Below are positions 49,470 to 60,113 of a stretch of 64,000 bases of DNA, one piece after another. The stretch covers positions 2,284,501 to 2,348,500 of the forward strand of contig NZ_CP130558.2 in NCBI RefSeq assembly GCF_030534315.2. Reading direction: 5' to 3'. Both the position numbers and the translations under genes were made by a program. The first letter of the stretch is position 1. Each line of letters starts with the position of its first letter. The stretch comes from Thermoanaerobacterium sp. CMT5567-10 (GTDB lineage: Bacteria; Bacillota; Thermoanaerobacteria; Thermoanaerobacterales; Thermoanaerobacteraceae). The notes under the pieces were generated by a model that worked only from the letters and a program-made list of their open reading frames with translations, made no database searches and was not told the origin of the DNA.

Positions 49470-50738
49470 GTGAGTAAAAAGTTAATTTTATATATATCGT
49501 TTATTGTTGCATGTGGTATATCACTTATAACTTATTCTATATTTAAGGTAAATCCACACCATATTCCAGATGTCGTAATTTTAATTATTTTTGCTGCTGT
49601 TTGTGAATCATTGCCTATATACATAAATACAAATGTTTCTGTTTCAGTTGCTTATGCAGTAGATTTAATGGCATTGCTTTTGTTTGGACCTTATGAAGGT
49701 GCTTTAATAGCTTCAATTGGCAATTTGCTTTTGATTAGAAATTTTAATGGGAAAATAAAATATGTATTAAATACTCCGTATTATAAAACTTTATTTAATA
49801 TATCGCAAATTGCAATAAGCGTTGCTGTTGGTGGTTTTGTATATGAATATTTGGGCGGTAAAATAGGCAGTGATGTTTATCCAAATTACATTATTCAATC
49901 AATAATTGCAGCTACTGCATATTATTTTCTAAATAATTTATTGGTAACTAATTTGATTGCAATTTTGTTAGAAAAACCCTTTTTAAAAACTTGGACAAAA
50001 GACTTTAGTTGGATGTTGAAAAACTTCTTGTTTCTTGCCTTTATAGGCATATTAATGACATCAGTGTTTGTTAAATTTGGTTATATCGCACTTTTAATCT
50101 TTTTTGTTCCACTTATCATGGTAAGATATATGTTTAAATTAAATATGGAGTTAAAACAGTCTTATTATGATACTATAAACGCTCTTACAAAAGCATTGGA
50201 AGCAAAAGACAGGTATACTTTGGGACACTCTAAAAGTGTTGAGAAATTAGCTGTATATCTTTGCAGAGAAGCTGGATTCAGCGAAGCACATACGGAGATG
50301 GTACGTATAGCTGCTCTTTTGCATGATGTAGGTAAAATAGGCATAGTAGAAAATATTTTGAATAAGCCTGGTAAGCTTTCAAAAGAAGAGTACGATTATA
50401 TAAAACAGCATCCAGTCAGCGGGTACGAGATATTGAAGGATGTACCATTTCTAAAAAATGTAAGATATTGGGTAAGGTATCATCATGAGTGGTATAACGG
50501 AAATGGCTATCCTGACGGCATAAGCGGAAGACAGATACCGCTGGAGGCTGAGATACTTTCTGTTGCTGATGTTTTTGACGCTCTTGTGTCTGACAGACCG
50601 TACCGAAATGCGTATACAAGAGAGGAAGCGTACAAAATCATTGTCGACAGCGAGGGGACACAGTTTAGTCCAAGAGTGATAAGACTCTTCAAGAGAGCAT
50701 ACGAAAAGAACAAGGAGGATTTTAAGCATGATTTTTGA
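49470..50738 (+). CDS. Membrane-bound HD-GYP protein
   Basis: A 422-residue protein with about six or more N-terminal TM helices (residues 1-230: LILYISFIVACGISLITYSI, VIAAVCESLPIYI-like segments, FLAFIGILMTSVFVKFGYIA) and a C-terminal HD-GYP domain. Catalytic marks are LGHSKSVEKLAVYL, AALLHDVGKIGI, KQHPVSGYEIL, RYHHEWYNGNGYPDG and SVADVFDALVSDRPY. It probably hydrolyses cyclic di-GMP on sensing a signal at the membrane. The start is GTG 49470, set by GGAGG at 49457-49461. Its stop overlaps the DUF5317 gene by 11 bases. Confidence 0.88.
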   Translation: MSKKLILYISFIVACGISLITYSIFKVNPHHIPDVVILIIFAAVCESLPIYINTNVSVSVAYAVDLMALLLFGPYEGALIASIGNLLLIRNFNGKIKYVLNTPYYKTLFNISQIAISVAVGGFVYEYLGGKIGSDVYPNYIIQSIIAATAYYFLNNLLVTNLIAILLEKPFLKTWTKDFSWMLKNFLFLAFIGILMTSVFVKFGYIALLIFFVPLIMVRYMFKLNMELKQSYYDTINALTKALEAKDRYTLGHSKSVEKLAVYLCREAGFSEAHTEMVRIAALLHDVGKIGIVENILNKPGKLSKEEYDYIKQHPVSGYEILKDVPFLKNVRYWVRYHHEWYNGNGYPDGISGRQIPLEAEILSVADVFDALVSDRPYRNAYTREEAYKIIVDSEGTQFSPRVIRLFKRAYEKNKEDFKHDF

Positions 50739-51291
50739 TTCTCTTGGAGCTTCATTTATATATGGATTTTTAATAAGAAGAGGAAAATTAAGCGGTATAG
50801 CCGATATAGACATAAAGAAGCCTATTTTTTTTGTTTTAGGGTTTGCATTGGAGTTTGGAGTTCTTAATTTGACAGATAAGTATCCGATAATAATGACATA
50901 TAGAGCATATATACATTTTCTGGATTATCTTATGCTTTTTATTGGTCTGTGGTACAATAGGCACAACAAGTACATGAAAGTAATAGCTATTGGTATCATC
51001 TTAAATTTCATTGTCATATTTGCAAATGGAGGGAGGATGCCCGTCTCTATAAAGGCTCTTAATGCAGCCGGCATCAGCTATCTAATACCTGGGCTGCAAA
51101 AAAATGTGATTCCGACGCACCAAGCTATGACAGCAGCAACAAAACTTAAATTTTTATGTGATATTCTTTATTTGCCAAAGCCGTATCCACTTCCTAAAAC
51201 TTTTAGCATAGGCGACCTATTTATAGCAACTGGGATTTTTCTGATGGTTTCAAATGCCATGATAAAAGCTTCAAAAAAAGTAAAAATATGA
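50728..51291 (+). CDS. DUF5317 family membrane protein
   Basis: A 187-residue membrane protein with about five TM helices (FFVLGFALEFGVLNL, FLDYLMLFIGLWYN, VIAIGIILNFIVIFANGGRMP and a C-terminal one). The NGGRMPVS motif and KTFSIGDLFIATGIFLMV are family hallmarks. Its function is unknown. The start ATG 50728 is inside the end of the HD-GYP gene with AAGGAGG upstream, so the two are translationally coupled and probably act together. Confidence 0.85.
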   Translation: MIFDSLGASFIYGFLIRRGKLSGIADIDIKKPIFFVLGFALEFGVLNLTDKYPIIMTYRAYIHFLDYLMLFIGLWYNRHNKYMKVIAIGIILNFIVIFANGGRMPVSIKALNAAGISYLIPGLQKNVIPTHQAMTAATKLKFLCDILYLPKPYPLPKTFSIGDLFIATGIFLMVSNAMIKASKKVKI

Positions 51292-51334
51292 TATAGTATA
51301 TGTAAAATGGATTTTTGTAAGGTGTGGATGTTTT

Positions 51335-51847
51335 ATGAATTCGTCAGACAGAAGAAAAAAAATCAAAGAAATACTTAAAAAAACAAAAGAGCCGGTTAAA
51401 GGCACTTATCTTGCATCAATGATGAATGTTACAAGACAGGTAATAGTTCAGGATATAGCGATATTGAGAGCAGAAGGTTTGAAGATTTTATCAACACCTC
51501 AGGGATATATACTGGATGTGGCAGAAAAGAATAGATATAAAAAAGTAATAGCATGCAAGCATTATTTTGACAGAACGGAAGAAGAGCTAAATATTATTGT
51601 AGACAATGGTGGAAAGGTGCTAGATGTGATTGTAGAGCATCCTTACTACGGAGAACTAAAAGGACTTCTGATGCTTTCTTCAAGGTATGACGTAGAGAAA
51701 TTTATGGAGTGTGTAAGGGATGGTAAGGCTTTACTTTTATCTACTCTTACTGAGGGTGTCCATTTGCATACAATTGAGGCAGACTCAAATGAAATATTGG
51801 AAAGGATAGAAGATAAACTTGGAGAAAAAGGATTTTTGATTAAATAA
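51335..51847 (+). CDS. niaR: NiaR-family transcriptional repressor
   Basis: A 170-residue regulator of NAD metabolism with nicotinic acid as likely ligand. It has an N-terminal helix-turn-helix (RRKKIKEILKKTKEPVKGTY, NVTRQVIVQDIAILRAEG) and a C-terminal 3H domain whose His residues lie in CKHYF, VEHPYYGEL and EGVHLHTIEA. The start ATG 51335 follows GTAAGGTG. It stands alone; no NAD biosynthesis gene is near, and no operator site was seen. Confidence 0.9.
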   Translation: MNSSDRRKKIKEILKKTKEPVKGTYLASMMNVTRQVIVQDIAILRAEGLKILSTPQGYILDVAEKNRYKKVIACKHYFDRTEEELNIIVDNGGKVLDVIVEHPYYGELKGLLMLSSRYDVEKFMECVRDGKALLLSTLTEGVHLHTIEADSNEILERIEDKLGEKGFLIK

Positions 51848-51909
51848 AAATATGTAATATAATTATTATGTAAGAATTATTTTTTTTATTTAAGAGAGGT
51901 GAAATTGAA

Positions 51910-52317
51910 TTGATAAAGTGGCAGCAATCTTTGTCTGTAGGTATTGACATGATAGATGAGCAGCACAAAGAGCTATTTAAAAGAGTCAATGATGTTTTTG
52001 ATGCATGTATGAAGCAGCAAGGGCAGGAAAAAATCTATGAGATACTGGGATTTCTAAAAGAGTACACAGTAAAACATTTTGGAGACGAAGAAAAACTTCT
52101 GGAGAAGTACAAATATCCAGAATTACCTCAGCATAGAAAACTTCATGAGAACTTCGTAAACGACATAAAAGAGATAGAAGATGATGTAAAAGAAAATGGC
52201 GTAAGTGTGTCAATAATCACTACTTTAAACCGCAAGTTAGTCGATTGGCTTATAAATCATATAAGCAAAGTAGATAAAAAATACGGTGAATACATAAAAA
52301 CACATCCGATTGATTGA
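51910..52317 (+). CDS. Bacteriohemerythrin
   Basis: A 135-residue diiron O2-binding protein. All iron ligands are visible: DEQHKELF, YTVKHFGDEEKLL, ELPQHRKLHENF and LINHISKVDKKYGEYI. It starts at TTG 51910, with GAGGTG eight bases upstream. It is cytosolic and likely buffers or senses oxygen in this anaerobe. It has its own terminator and lies between niaR and secA. Confidence 0.93.
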   Translation: MIKWQQSLSVGIDMIDEQHKELFKRVNDVFDACMKQQGQEKIYEILGFLKEYTVKHFGDEEKLLEKYKYPELPQHRKLHENFVNDIKEIEDDVKENGVSVSIITTLNRKLVDWLINHISKVDKKYGEYIKTHPID

Positions 52318-52326
52318 AATGAAAGG

Positions 52327-52363
52327 GTCCATGTTGAGGTTATAAAATTACATGGGCTTTTTT
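52327..52363 (+). terminator. Terminator of hemerythrin
   Basis: GTCCATGT (52327-52334) pairs with ACATGGGC (52350-52357, one G-T), followed by six T. Confidence 0.8.
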
Positions 52364-52420
52364 ATTTTTACTTGTTTAATGGTGATTTTATACAGGTATT
52401 TTAAATCAAAATTCATTTTG

Positions 52421-52449
52421 TTGATATATATTCGTCAAAATGTTATAAT
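52421..52449 (+). promoter_or_regulatory. secA promoter
   Basis: TTGATA (52421-52426), 17-bp spacer, TATAAT (52444-52449). Confidence 0.75.
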
Positions 52450-52487
52450 ATATACTTGAATGAGAATAACCTTGAGAAGGTGATTAG

Positions 52488-55175
52488 ATGTTAGGAGTTT
52501 TAGAGAAGATATTTGGCAGTTACAGTGAGAGAGAAGTAAAGAGGATCGAACCGATAGCAGATGAGGTTTTGTCATATGAGGAAGAGATGTCAAAGCTTTC
52601 TGATGATGAATTGAGAGGAAAAACACAGGAATTTAAAGATAGACTGAAAAATGGTGAAACACTTGATGATATATTGCCAGAGGCATTTGCAGTTGTAAGA
52701 GAAGCAGCTTGGAGAACTCTAAAGATGAAACATTTTAGGGTTCAGATAATAGGCGGTATAGTATTGCATCAGGGCAGGATAGCAGAGATGAAGACAGGCG
52801 AAGGAAAAACGCTTGTTGCGACATTACCTGCTTATTTAAATGCCCTTGAAGGAAAAGGGGTTCACATTGTTACAGTCAATGACTACCTTGCAAAAAGAGA
52901 CAGAGACTGGATGGGGAAGATCTACGAATTCCTCGGCATGAGTGTTGGTGTGATTCTTCACGACATGGACTCTGAAGAGAGAAAAAAGGCTTATGCTGCT
53001 GATATAACGTATGGTACAAATAATGAATTTGGCTTTGATTATTTAAGGGACAACATGGTTATCTACAAAGAAGAGATGGTGCAGAGGCATCTAAATTACG
53101 CTATTGTTGACGAAGTAGATAGCATATTGATAGATGAGGCTAGGACACCTCTTATTATTTCTGGTGTAGGAGAAAAATCAACAGACCTTTATAAAAGGGC
53201 AGATACTTTTGTAAGGACACTAAAGAATGAGGAAGATTATACGATTGATGAAAAAGCACGGGCAGTAAGCTTGACTGAAAAAGGTGTTGAAAAGGCTGAA
53301 AGATTTTTTAATTTGGCCAATTTAGCAGACCTTGAAAATATAGAAATTTCACACAATATAAATCAGGCATTGAAAGCCCATGCCATAATGAAGAGAGATA
53401 AGGACTATGTTGTAAAAGATGGAGAAGTCATAATAGTTGATGAGTTTACTGGAAGATTAATGTATGGTAGAAGATACAGCGAAGGACTGCATCAAGCTAT
53501 AGAAGCAAAAGAAGGCGTAAAAGTAGAGAGAGAAAGCAAGACTCTTGCTACAATCACATTTCAGAATTATTTTAGAATGTACGACAAGCTAGCTGGTATG
53601 ACTGGTACAGCTCAGACGGAAGAGCAGGAATTTAGGGCGATATACGGCCTTGATGTTGTTGTAATCCCCACAAACAAAGAGATGATACGAATAGACCATC
53701 CTGACGTGATATATAAGACAGAAGAAGCAAAATTTAAAGCGGTTGTTGATGATATAGTTGAGCATCACAAGAAAGGTCAGCCTGTGCTTGTAGGCACTAT
53801 TACTATAGAAAAGTCAGAAAAGCTAAGCAATATGCTTAAAAAGCTGGGCATAAAGCATCAGGTATTAAATGCCAAGTACCATGAAAAAGAAGCTGAGATA
53901 ATCGCACAAGCAGGACGAAAAGGTGCTGTCACCATTGCTACGAATATGGCTGGACGTGGTACGGATATCATTTTAGGTGGTAATCCGGAATTTTTAGCCA
54001 AGAAAAAGATGGTAGAAGAAGGCTATGCTTCAGATGTTATTTCTGAGGCATCAGGGTTTGGCCCTCTAAACAGCGAAGAATTGATAAAGGCCAGAGAGAG
54101 ATACCAAGAGCTTTTAAATGAGATAAAGAAGGAGACGGAAAAAGAGCACGAAGAGGTCGTAAAGCTTGGCGGGCTTTATATAATAGGCACTGAAAGGCAC
54201 GAATCCAGAAGGATAGACAATCAGTTAAGAGGACGTGCTGGACGACAAGGCGATCCTGGTGAGTCTAGATTTTATATTTCCCTTGAAGATGATTTAATGA
54301 GGCTTTTTGGCTCTGAGAGAATCAAAAATATGATGAATTCGCTAGGTATAGAAGATGACCAGCCGATTGAGCACAAGATATTGACAAAGCAGATAGAACA
54401 GGCACAGAAGAAAGTTGAAGGTATAAACTTTGACGTCAGAAAGAATGTCCTTGAGTACGATGATGTGATGAATAAACAGAGGGAGATAATATATAAAGAG
54501 AGAAGAAAGGTATTAGAGGGCGAAGATTTAAGACAGTACATCCTCGATATGGTAAAAGACATCATAAGCAGAAATGTTGAAATATATACAGCAGGTAGTA
54601 AATACCCAGAAGAGTGGGATATAGATGGACTGCTAAACCATTTATATGATTTGTTCCTTGAAAAAGACAGCGTAGTGATAGATGTGGATTTTGGCAGACT
54701 TGACAAGGAGATGCTTACAGATATAATCTATGAAGAAGCTGTAAGACAGTATGAGAAGAAAGAGCAGCAAATAGGTCCACAGATGAGGGAAATCGAGAGA
54801 GTTGTTCTCTTAAAAGTAGTCGATACAAGGTGGATGGATCACATCGATGAAATGGACCAGCTCCGCCAAGGAATAGGTTTGAGAGCTTACGGCCAGGTAG
54901 ATCCTGTAATTGAGTACAAGAAGATTGGCTTTGATATGTTTGAGGATTTGGTTAACTCCATTCAGGAGGATACAGTAAAATTCCTGTATCATATAGAAAT
55001 AAGGAATGACAATATGCCACATAGAGAGCAGGTGGCGAAACCTGTTGCGACAAATCAAAGCGGCAACGATGAACCTAAAAAGCCAATCGTTAAGAAGAAA
55101 AAAGTTGGAAGAAATGATCCATGTCCATGCGGCAGCGGAAAGAAGTACAAAAAATGCTGCGGCGCTAATCTTTAA
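52488..55175 (+). CDS. secA: Preprotein translocase ATPase SecA
   Basis: An 895-residue motor of the Sec pathway at the membrane. Walker A is MKTGEGKT (about 101-109), Walker [17 protein letters not shown], with the preprotein cross-linking domain, [10 protein letters not shown] and [18 protein letters not shown]. The C-terminal zinc motif ([17 protein letters not shown]) is intact. The start ATG 52488 follows GAGAAGGTG. prfB follows 28 bases later in the classic secA-prfB order. Confidence 0.98.
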   Translation: MLGVLEKIFGSYSEREVKRIEPIADEVLSYEEEMSKLSDDELRGKTQEFKDRLKNGETLDDILPEAFAVVREAAWRTLKMKHFRVQIIGGIVLHQGRIAEMKTGEGKTLVATLPAYLNALEGKGVHIVTVNDYLAKRDRDWMGKIYEFLGMSVGVILHDMDSEERKKAYAADITYGTNNEFGFDYLRDNMVIYKEEMVQRHLNYAIVDEVDSILIDEARTPLIISGVGEKSTDLYKRADTFVRTLKNEEDYTIDEKARAVSLTEKGVEKAERFFNLANLADLENIEISHNINQALKAHAIMKRDKDYVVKDGEVIIVDEFTGRLMYGRRYSEGLHQAIEAKEGVKVERESKTLATITFQNYFRMYDKLAGMTGTAQTEEQEFRAIYGLDVVVIPTNKEMIRIDHPDVIYKTEEAKFKAVVDDIVEHHKKGQPVLVGTITIEKSEKLSNMLKKLGIKHQVLNAKYHEKEAEIIAQAGRKGAVTIATNMAGRGTDIILGGNPEFLAKKKMVEEGYASDVISEASGFGPLNSEELIKARERYQELLNEIKKETEKEHEEVVKLGGLYIIGTERHESRRIDNQLRGRAGRQGDPGESRFYISLEDDLMRLFGSERIKNMMNSLGIEDDQPIEHKILTKQIEQAQKKVEGINFDVRKNVLEYDDVMNKQREIIYKERRKVLEGEDLRQYILDMVKDIISRNVEIYTAGSKYPEEWDIDGLLNHLYDLFLEKDSVVIDVDFGRLDKEMLTDIIYEEAVRQYEKKEQQIGPQMREIERVVLLKVVDTRWMDHIDEMDQLRQGIGLRAYGQVDPVIEYKKIGFDMFEDLVNSIQEDTVKFLYHIEIRNDNMPHREQVAKPVATNQSGNDEPKKPIVKKKKVGRNDPCPCGSGKKYKKCCGANL

Positions 55176-55203
55176 AAAATTTCAATGATAAGGAGATGAA
55201 GCA

Positions 55204-56302
55204 GTGTTAGCAGATTATAAGACAGAAGTTTTAAATTTGATAGACACTATAAAAGAAATGGGGGCTTCTCTTTGACATCGAAGGATTGAAAAGAGAAGTA
55301 GCAGAAATAGATGAAGAGATGTCACAGCCGGACTTTTGGAATGATTTGCGAAAGTCACAAGAATTGTCTAAAAAATTGAAAGATTTGAAGGAACTCATAT
55401 CAGAGTATGAGTCTTTAGAAAAACAATGGGAAGACCTTAATACACTTATTGAGTTAGGACTTGAGGAGGGAGATGAGTCTCTTACTCAAGAAGTTCACGA
55501 TGAATATAAGTCTCTTACCAAGAGTATAAATGACATGAAGATAAAAACGCTTTTAAGCGGACCTTACGATAGAAATAACGCTATCCTTTCAATACATGCC
55601 GGTGCAGGTGGAACAGAAGCGCAAGACTGGACTGAAATGTTGCTTCGCATGTATATGAGGTGGGCAACTTCAAAAAATTATGAAGTTGAAACAGTGGACT
55701 ATCTACCTGGTGATGATGCCGGTGTTAAAAGTGTGACTATAATGGTGAAAGGCGCCTTTGCTTATGGGTATCTTAAGGGCGAAGCTGGTGTACACAGGCT
55801 AGTAAGGATTTCCCCTTTTGATGCAGCTGGAAGACGACATACATCATTTGCATTAGTTGAGGTCTTGCCAGAAATAGACGATGATATAAAAGTTGATATT
55901 AGGCCGGAGGATTTAAAAATTGACACGTACAGATCCTCTGGCGCAGGCGGTCAGCACGTAAATAAGACGGAATCAGCCATAAGGATAACTCATATACCGA
56001 CAGGCATTATCGTTCAGTGTCAGTCAGAGAGATCACAGATGCAAAACAGGGAGACTGCTATGAAGATGCTGAAGGCTAAATTGATGGACCTTATGATAAA
56101 AGAGCAAAAAGAAAAGATTGAAGACTTAAAAGGTGAACACAAGGAAGCAGGATGGGGAAATCAGATAAGGTCGTATGTATTTCAGCCGTATACGCTAGTA
56201 AAAGACCACAGAACAAATTTTGAGGTAGGGAATGTCAACGCTGTAATGGATGGGGATATTGACGAATTTATCAATGCATACCTAAAGCAGAAAGTGTCTT
56301 AA
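55204..56302 (+). CDS. prfB: Peptide chain release factor 2 with programmed +1 frameshift
   Basis: Recognises UGA and UAA stop codons. The gene is in two frames: a 23-codon start frame from GTG 55204 (AAGGAG upstream) reaches CTT-TGA at 55270-55275, then the +1 frame continues from GAC 55274 to 56302, giving 365 residues, the family length. GGGGG at 55260-55264 acts as the internal Shine-Dalgarno. RF2 marks are SPF in RISPFDAAGRR, and the catalytic GGQ in GAGGQHVNKTES. The internal UGA makes the level of RF2 self-regulating. It is the second gene of secA-prfB. Confidence 0.96.
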
Positions 56303-56330
56303 GGGATATCTAACGGATATCCCTTATTTT
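56301..56330 (+). terminator. Terminator of secA-prfB
   Basis: AAGGGATATC-taacg-GATATCCCTT, 10-bp stem, then ATTTT. It overlaps the prfB stop codon. Confidence 0.82.
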
Positions 56331-56384
56331 AAATTCATTTAGCTTGGGATGGCTTTTAAGTTTAATAAATGAAAGGAAGATTTT

Positions 56385-58523
56385 ATGGATAGGATAGCTT
56401 TAACATTAAAGCAGGAATTCAATCTAAAGGATTTTCAGGTTTTAAATACGATTAAGCTTATTGATGAAGGCAATACGATACCATTTATTGCTCGATACAG
56501 AAAAGAAGCAACAGGAAGCCTATCAGATGAAGTTTTGAGAAACTTCTATGAAAGGCTTACGTATTTAAGAAATTTAGAAGAAAAGAAAGAAGATACTATA
56601 CGCTTGATTGATGAGCAGGGAAAACTTACTGACGAAATTAGAGAAAAGATTGAGAATAGTAAAACACTGCAGGAAATAGATGACATTTATAGACCATTTA
56701 GACCTAAGAGAAGGACTAGAGCAACTACTGCAAAAGAAAAAGGATTGGAAGGTTTAGCAAAATTAATTGCTGATGGTGACTTAAGAGAAGGAAACCCGGA
56801 TGATTATGCTGTAAGATTTTTAAATGACAGTGTTTTAACTCTTGAAGAGGCGTATCAAGGTGCTATGGACATAGTAGCGGAAGACGTATCAGACGATGCT
56901 GAGATAAGAAAGTACATAAGAGACTATATATGGAATAATGGACTTCTTGTGACGGAAAAATTAAAAGATGAAAAATCTCCATATGAGATGTATTATAGCT
57001 ACAAGGAATCTATAAAGAAAATACCTCCACACAGAATATTGGCTATAAACAGGGCAGAAAGAGAAGAGTATGTTTCTGTTAAAGTAGATGTAGATGATGA
57101 AAAAATAATAAATAACATAGTTGCGTCAAATGTTATTAATGACTCAATTTTTAAAGATTATCATGTTAATGCAATAAATGATTCATATAAAAGGCTTATT
57201 AAGCCATCTATTGAGAGGGAGATAAGAAATAAACTCACTGAAATAGCTGAGGATAAGGCTATAAAAGTATTTAAGATGAACTTGAAAAGCCTTCTTTTGC
57301 AGCCACCTGTAAAAGGTTATGTAGTTATGGGGTTTGACCCTGCCTACAGGACAGGTTGTAAAATCGCAGTCGTAGACGAGACTGGAAAATTGCTTGATAC
57401 GGCTACCGTATATCCTACGCCTCCACAAAATGATGTAGATGGAGCAAAAGCGATATTAAAAGATTTGATAGAAAAGTACAATGTCGGTTTGATTTCACTG
57501 GGAAATGGAACAGCCTCCAGAGAAAGTGAGCTTTTTATAGCAGAGCTTATTAAGGAAGTTGACAGGGACTTAAAGTATGTCATAGTAAATGAAGCTGGTG
57601 CATCAGTATATTCTGCATCAGAGCTTGGAACAGAAGAATTTCCTGACATCAATGTAAGTTTAAGAGGTGCAATATCTATGGCTCGTAGGCTGCAGGATCC
57701 ATTAGCAGAGCTTGTTAAAATCGATCCTAAGTCTATTGGAGTCGGCCAATATCAGCACGATGTAAACCAGAAGATGTTGGGAGAAGCTTTAAATGGCGTT
57801 GTTGAAGATTGCGTGAACAGCGTAGGTGTCGATTTAAATACGGCATCAGTATCGCTTTTAAAGTATGTGTCAGGCATAAATGCGTCTATAGCTAAAAATA
57901 TCGTTGAATACCGCAATGAAGTGGGACAGTTTAGAAATAGAAACGAATTAAAGAATGTAAAGAGACTTGGCGATGCAACTTTTACTCAGTGTGCAGGGTT
58001 TTTAAGGATATTAAACGGTGACAATATATTTGACTCAACAGGTGTTCATCCAGAAAGGTATGAGATATTAGAGAATCTTCTCAAAAAATTTGATTATGAT
58101 ATTAATAAATTAGATACAAAGGCTTTGAGGGAATTTGCATATAAACTGGAGGAATATGGCCTTGAAAAGCTATCACAAGAATACGACATAGGGCTTCCTA
58201 CACTTAATGACATCGTAAGCGAACTAAAAAAGCCTGGAAGAGATCCTAGAGAAGAGCTTCCAAAGCCTATTCTTATGTCAGATGTGATGACGATAGAACA
58301 GCTGAAACCGGGCATGGAATTAATGGGTACAGTTAGAAATGTTGTTGACTTTGGATGTTTTGTAGATATTGGCGTTCATACAGATGGCCTTGTTCACATA
58401 TCAGAGATGTCTCAAAATTACATCAAACATCCTTTAGATGTTGTTTCTGTAGGTGATATAGTAAAGGTAAGAGTCATTGATGTGGACATAGATAGAAATA
58501 GAATATCTCTTTCTATGAAATAA
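56385..58523 (+). CDS. tex: Tex-family RNA-binding transcription accessory protein
   Basis: A 712-residue protein with the Tex N-terminal helical domain (NTIPFIARYRKEATGSLSDE, IDDIYRPFRPKRRTRAT), a YqgF/RNase-H-like domain (VMGFDPAYRTGCKIAVVD, ISLGNGTASRESE), helix-hairpin-helix (NVKRLGDATFTQCAGFLRI) and a C-terminal S1 domain (MGTVRNVVDFGCFVDIGVH, then RVIDVDIDRNRISLSMK). It binds nucleic acid and acts in transcription and stress. The start ATG 56385 follows AAAGGAAG. Confidence 0.95.
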   Translation: MDRIALTLKQEFNLKDFQVLNTIKLIDEGNTIPFIARYRKEATGSLSDEVLRNFYERLTYLRNLEEKKEDTIRLIDEQGKLTDEIREKIENSKTLQEIDDIYRPFRPKRRTRATTAKEKGLEGLAKLIADGDLREGNPDDYAVRFLNDSVLTLEEAYQGAMDIVAEDVSDDAEIRKYIRDYIWNNGLLVTEKLKDEKSPYEMYYSYKESIKKIPPHRILAINRAEREEYVSVKVDVDDEKIINNIVASNVINDSIFKDYHVNAINDSYKRLIKPSIEREIRNKLTEIAEDKAIKVFKMNLKSLLLQPPVKGYVVMGFDPAYRTGCKIAVVDETGKLLDTATVYPTPPQNDVDGAKAILKDLIEKYNVGLISLGNGTASRESELFIAELIKEVDRDLKYVIVNEAGASVYSASELGTEEFPDINVSLRGAISMARRLQDPLAELVKIDPKSIGVGQYQHDVNQKMLGEALNGVVEDCVNSVGVDLNTASVSLLKYVSGINASIAKNIVEYRNEVGQFRNRNELKNVKRLGDATFTQCAGFLRILNGDNIFDSTGVHPERYEILENLLKKFDYDINKLDTKALREFAYKLEEYGLEKLSQEYDIGLPTLNDIVSELKKPGRDPREELPKPILMSDVMTIEQLKPGMELMGTVRNVVDFGCFVDIGVHTDGLVHISEMSQNYIKHPLDVVSVGDIVKVRVIDVDIDRNRISLSMK

Positions 58524-58559
58524 TATATGGTGTGATCTAAATATTATGGAGGTTTTAAT

Positions 58560-59303
58560 TTGACGGCGTATGATATTATTGGCGATGTTCATGGTTGTTA
58601 TGAAGAACTGACAAAATTAATCGATATTTTGGGATACACATGTAAAGACGGAATATATGTACATAAAGATGATAGAAAACTTGTATTTCTGGGGGATATT
58701 ACAGATAGAGGGCCTGACTCTATAAGTGTTATAGAATTGGTGTATAAAAATGTAAAATCAAGGAAAGCTCTATACACGCCAGGTAATCACTGCAATAAGC
58801 TTTACAGGTATTTGTTAGGGCACAATGTTAAAATCATACATGGACTTGAGACTACTGTGGAAGAGCTAAATGCTTTAAGCGATTCACATAGAAAAAGAAT
58901 TGTTTCACAGTTTAAAGAGTTGTACGAGGATTCACCTATGTACCTTATTTTAGACAATAAAAAGTTAATTGTAGCACATGCGGGAATACCTGAAAAATAC
59001 ATAGGATACTATGGAAAAAATGTTAGGCGGTTTGTTTTGTACGGCGATATAACGGGTGAGAAAAATCCTGACGGCACGCCTATGAGGCTTGATTGGGCGA
59101 AAAACTATAGAGGCCCATCTTTGATTGTCTACGGCCATACGCCTGTAAAGGAGCCAAGATTTTTAAATAACACTGTCAATATCGATACAGGATGCGTATT
59201 TGGAGGCTCTCTTACAGCTTTAAGCTATCCTGAGATGAAGGTATCTAGCGTAAAGTCTTCTATGCCTTATGATGAAAGTAGATTTAGAGATCTAGATGAC
59301 TGA
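58560..59303 (+). CDS. prpE: PrpE-like bis(5'-nucleosyl)-tetraphosphatase
   Basis: A 247-residue calcineurin-type phosphatase very like Bacillus PrpE, which hydrolyses Ap4A and has protein phosphatase activity with effects on spore germination. Metal-binding motifs are intact: [36 protein letters not shown] and [11 protein letters not shown], then [10 protein letters not shown]. It starts at TTG 58560, seven bases after GGAGG. It follows tex, with TVP38 next. Confidence 0.92.
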   Translation: MTAYDIIGDVHGCYEELTKLIDILGYTCKDGIYVHKDDRKLVFLGDITDRGPDSISVIELVYKNVKSRKALYTPGNHCNKLYRYLLGHNVKIIHGLETTVEELNALSDSHRKRIVSQFKELYEDSPMYLILDNKKLIVAHAGIPEKYIGYYGKNVRRFVLYGDITGEKNPDGTPMRLDWAKNYRGPSLIVYGHTPVKEPRFLNNTVNIDTGCVFGGSLTALSYPEMKVSSVKSSMPYDESRFRDLDD

Positions 59304-59339
59304 ATATTGTAATATGTGGATTTTAGGAGGATAAATTAG

Positions 59340-60029
59340 GTGAAGAGAAATAAAAAGAAGCTTGTGATAAATGGCCTATTTATTGCAGCATTTGTATTTT
59401 TGTTTATTTGGGTACTGTTTCGATATGGAGATGAGTTAACTTATCTATTAAAAGATCCTGCTAAGTTTGAAAAATGGATCTTGAGCTTTGGCACAAAAGG
59501 TATTCTGATTTTTATCGCAGTACAGATATTACAGGTTTTAATATTTGTAATACCTGGTGAAGTTGTTCAAATAGCTGGAGGGTACCTTTACGGAACTTTT
59601 TTGGGCTCGCTGTATTCTCTGATTGGAATTACTATCGGTTCTCTTTTGTGTTTTACAATAGCAAGAGTATTGGGATATGAATTTGTACGTGGAATGCTGT
59701 CAGACGAGAAGCTAAAAAAATTTGATTATTTAATAAACAACAAGAAAGGGGAGTTTGGACTCTTTTTGGTATTTTTACTGCCAGGCCTCCCTAAGGATGC
59801 CTTGTCATACGTCGCAGGATTGACGCCGGTGAAATTTTTAAATTTTTTTCTTATAACGGCAGCAGCGCGACTTCCTGGCATAGTAATTTCCTCGTACATA
59901 GGTGCAAATATTGAGCATAAAAATTACATAGTTTCAGCGGTAATATCAGTAATTGCGGTAATTTTATTTGTTATTGGCATTATTAATAAGGATAAGATAA
60001 TGAAAAAGATGAATCACTTTGATGAATGA
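59340..60029 (+). CDS. TVP38/TMEM64-family membrane protein
   Basis: A 229-residue membrane protein of the DedA-related VTT family. TM segments include LVINGLFIAAFVFLFIWVLF, and the hallmark lies in IFVIPGEVVQIAGGYLYG with LPGLPKDALSYVAGLTP. The start is GTG 59340, with AGGAGG just upstream. Family members affect lipid scrambling or membrane homeostasis; the job here is unknown. Confidence 0.9.
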   Translation: MKRNKKKLVINGLFIAAFVFLFIWVLFRYGDELTYLLKDPAKFEKWILSFGTKGILIFIAVQILQVLIFVIPGEVVQIAGGYLYGTFLGSLYSLIGITIGSLLCFTIARVLGYEFVRGMLSDEKLKKFDYLINNKKGEFGLFLVFLLPGLPKDALSYVAGLTPVKFLNFFLITAAARLPGIVISSYIGANIEHKNYIVSAVISVIAVILFVIGIINKDKIMKKMNHFDE

Positions 60030-60113
60030 TGTTTACTATTTTTATCAGTGTAGTATAATATCTTTTAGGTTCTTTTTTTATTATGATAAGTTTTAAGACA
60101 GGGGGGTTTTACG

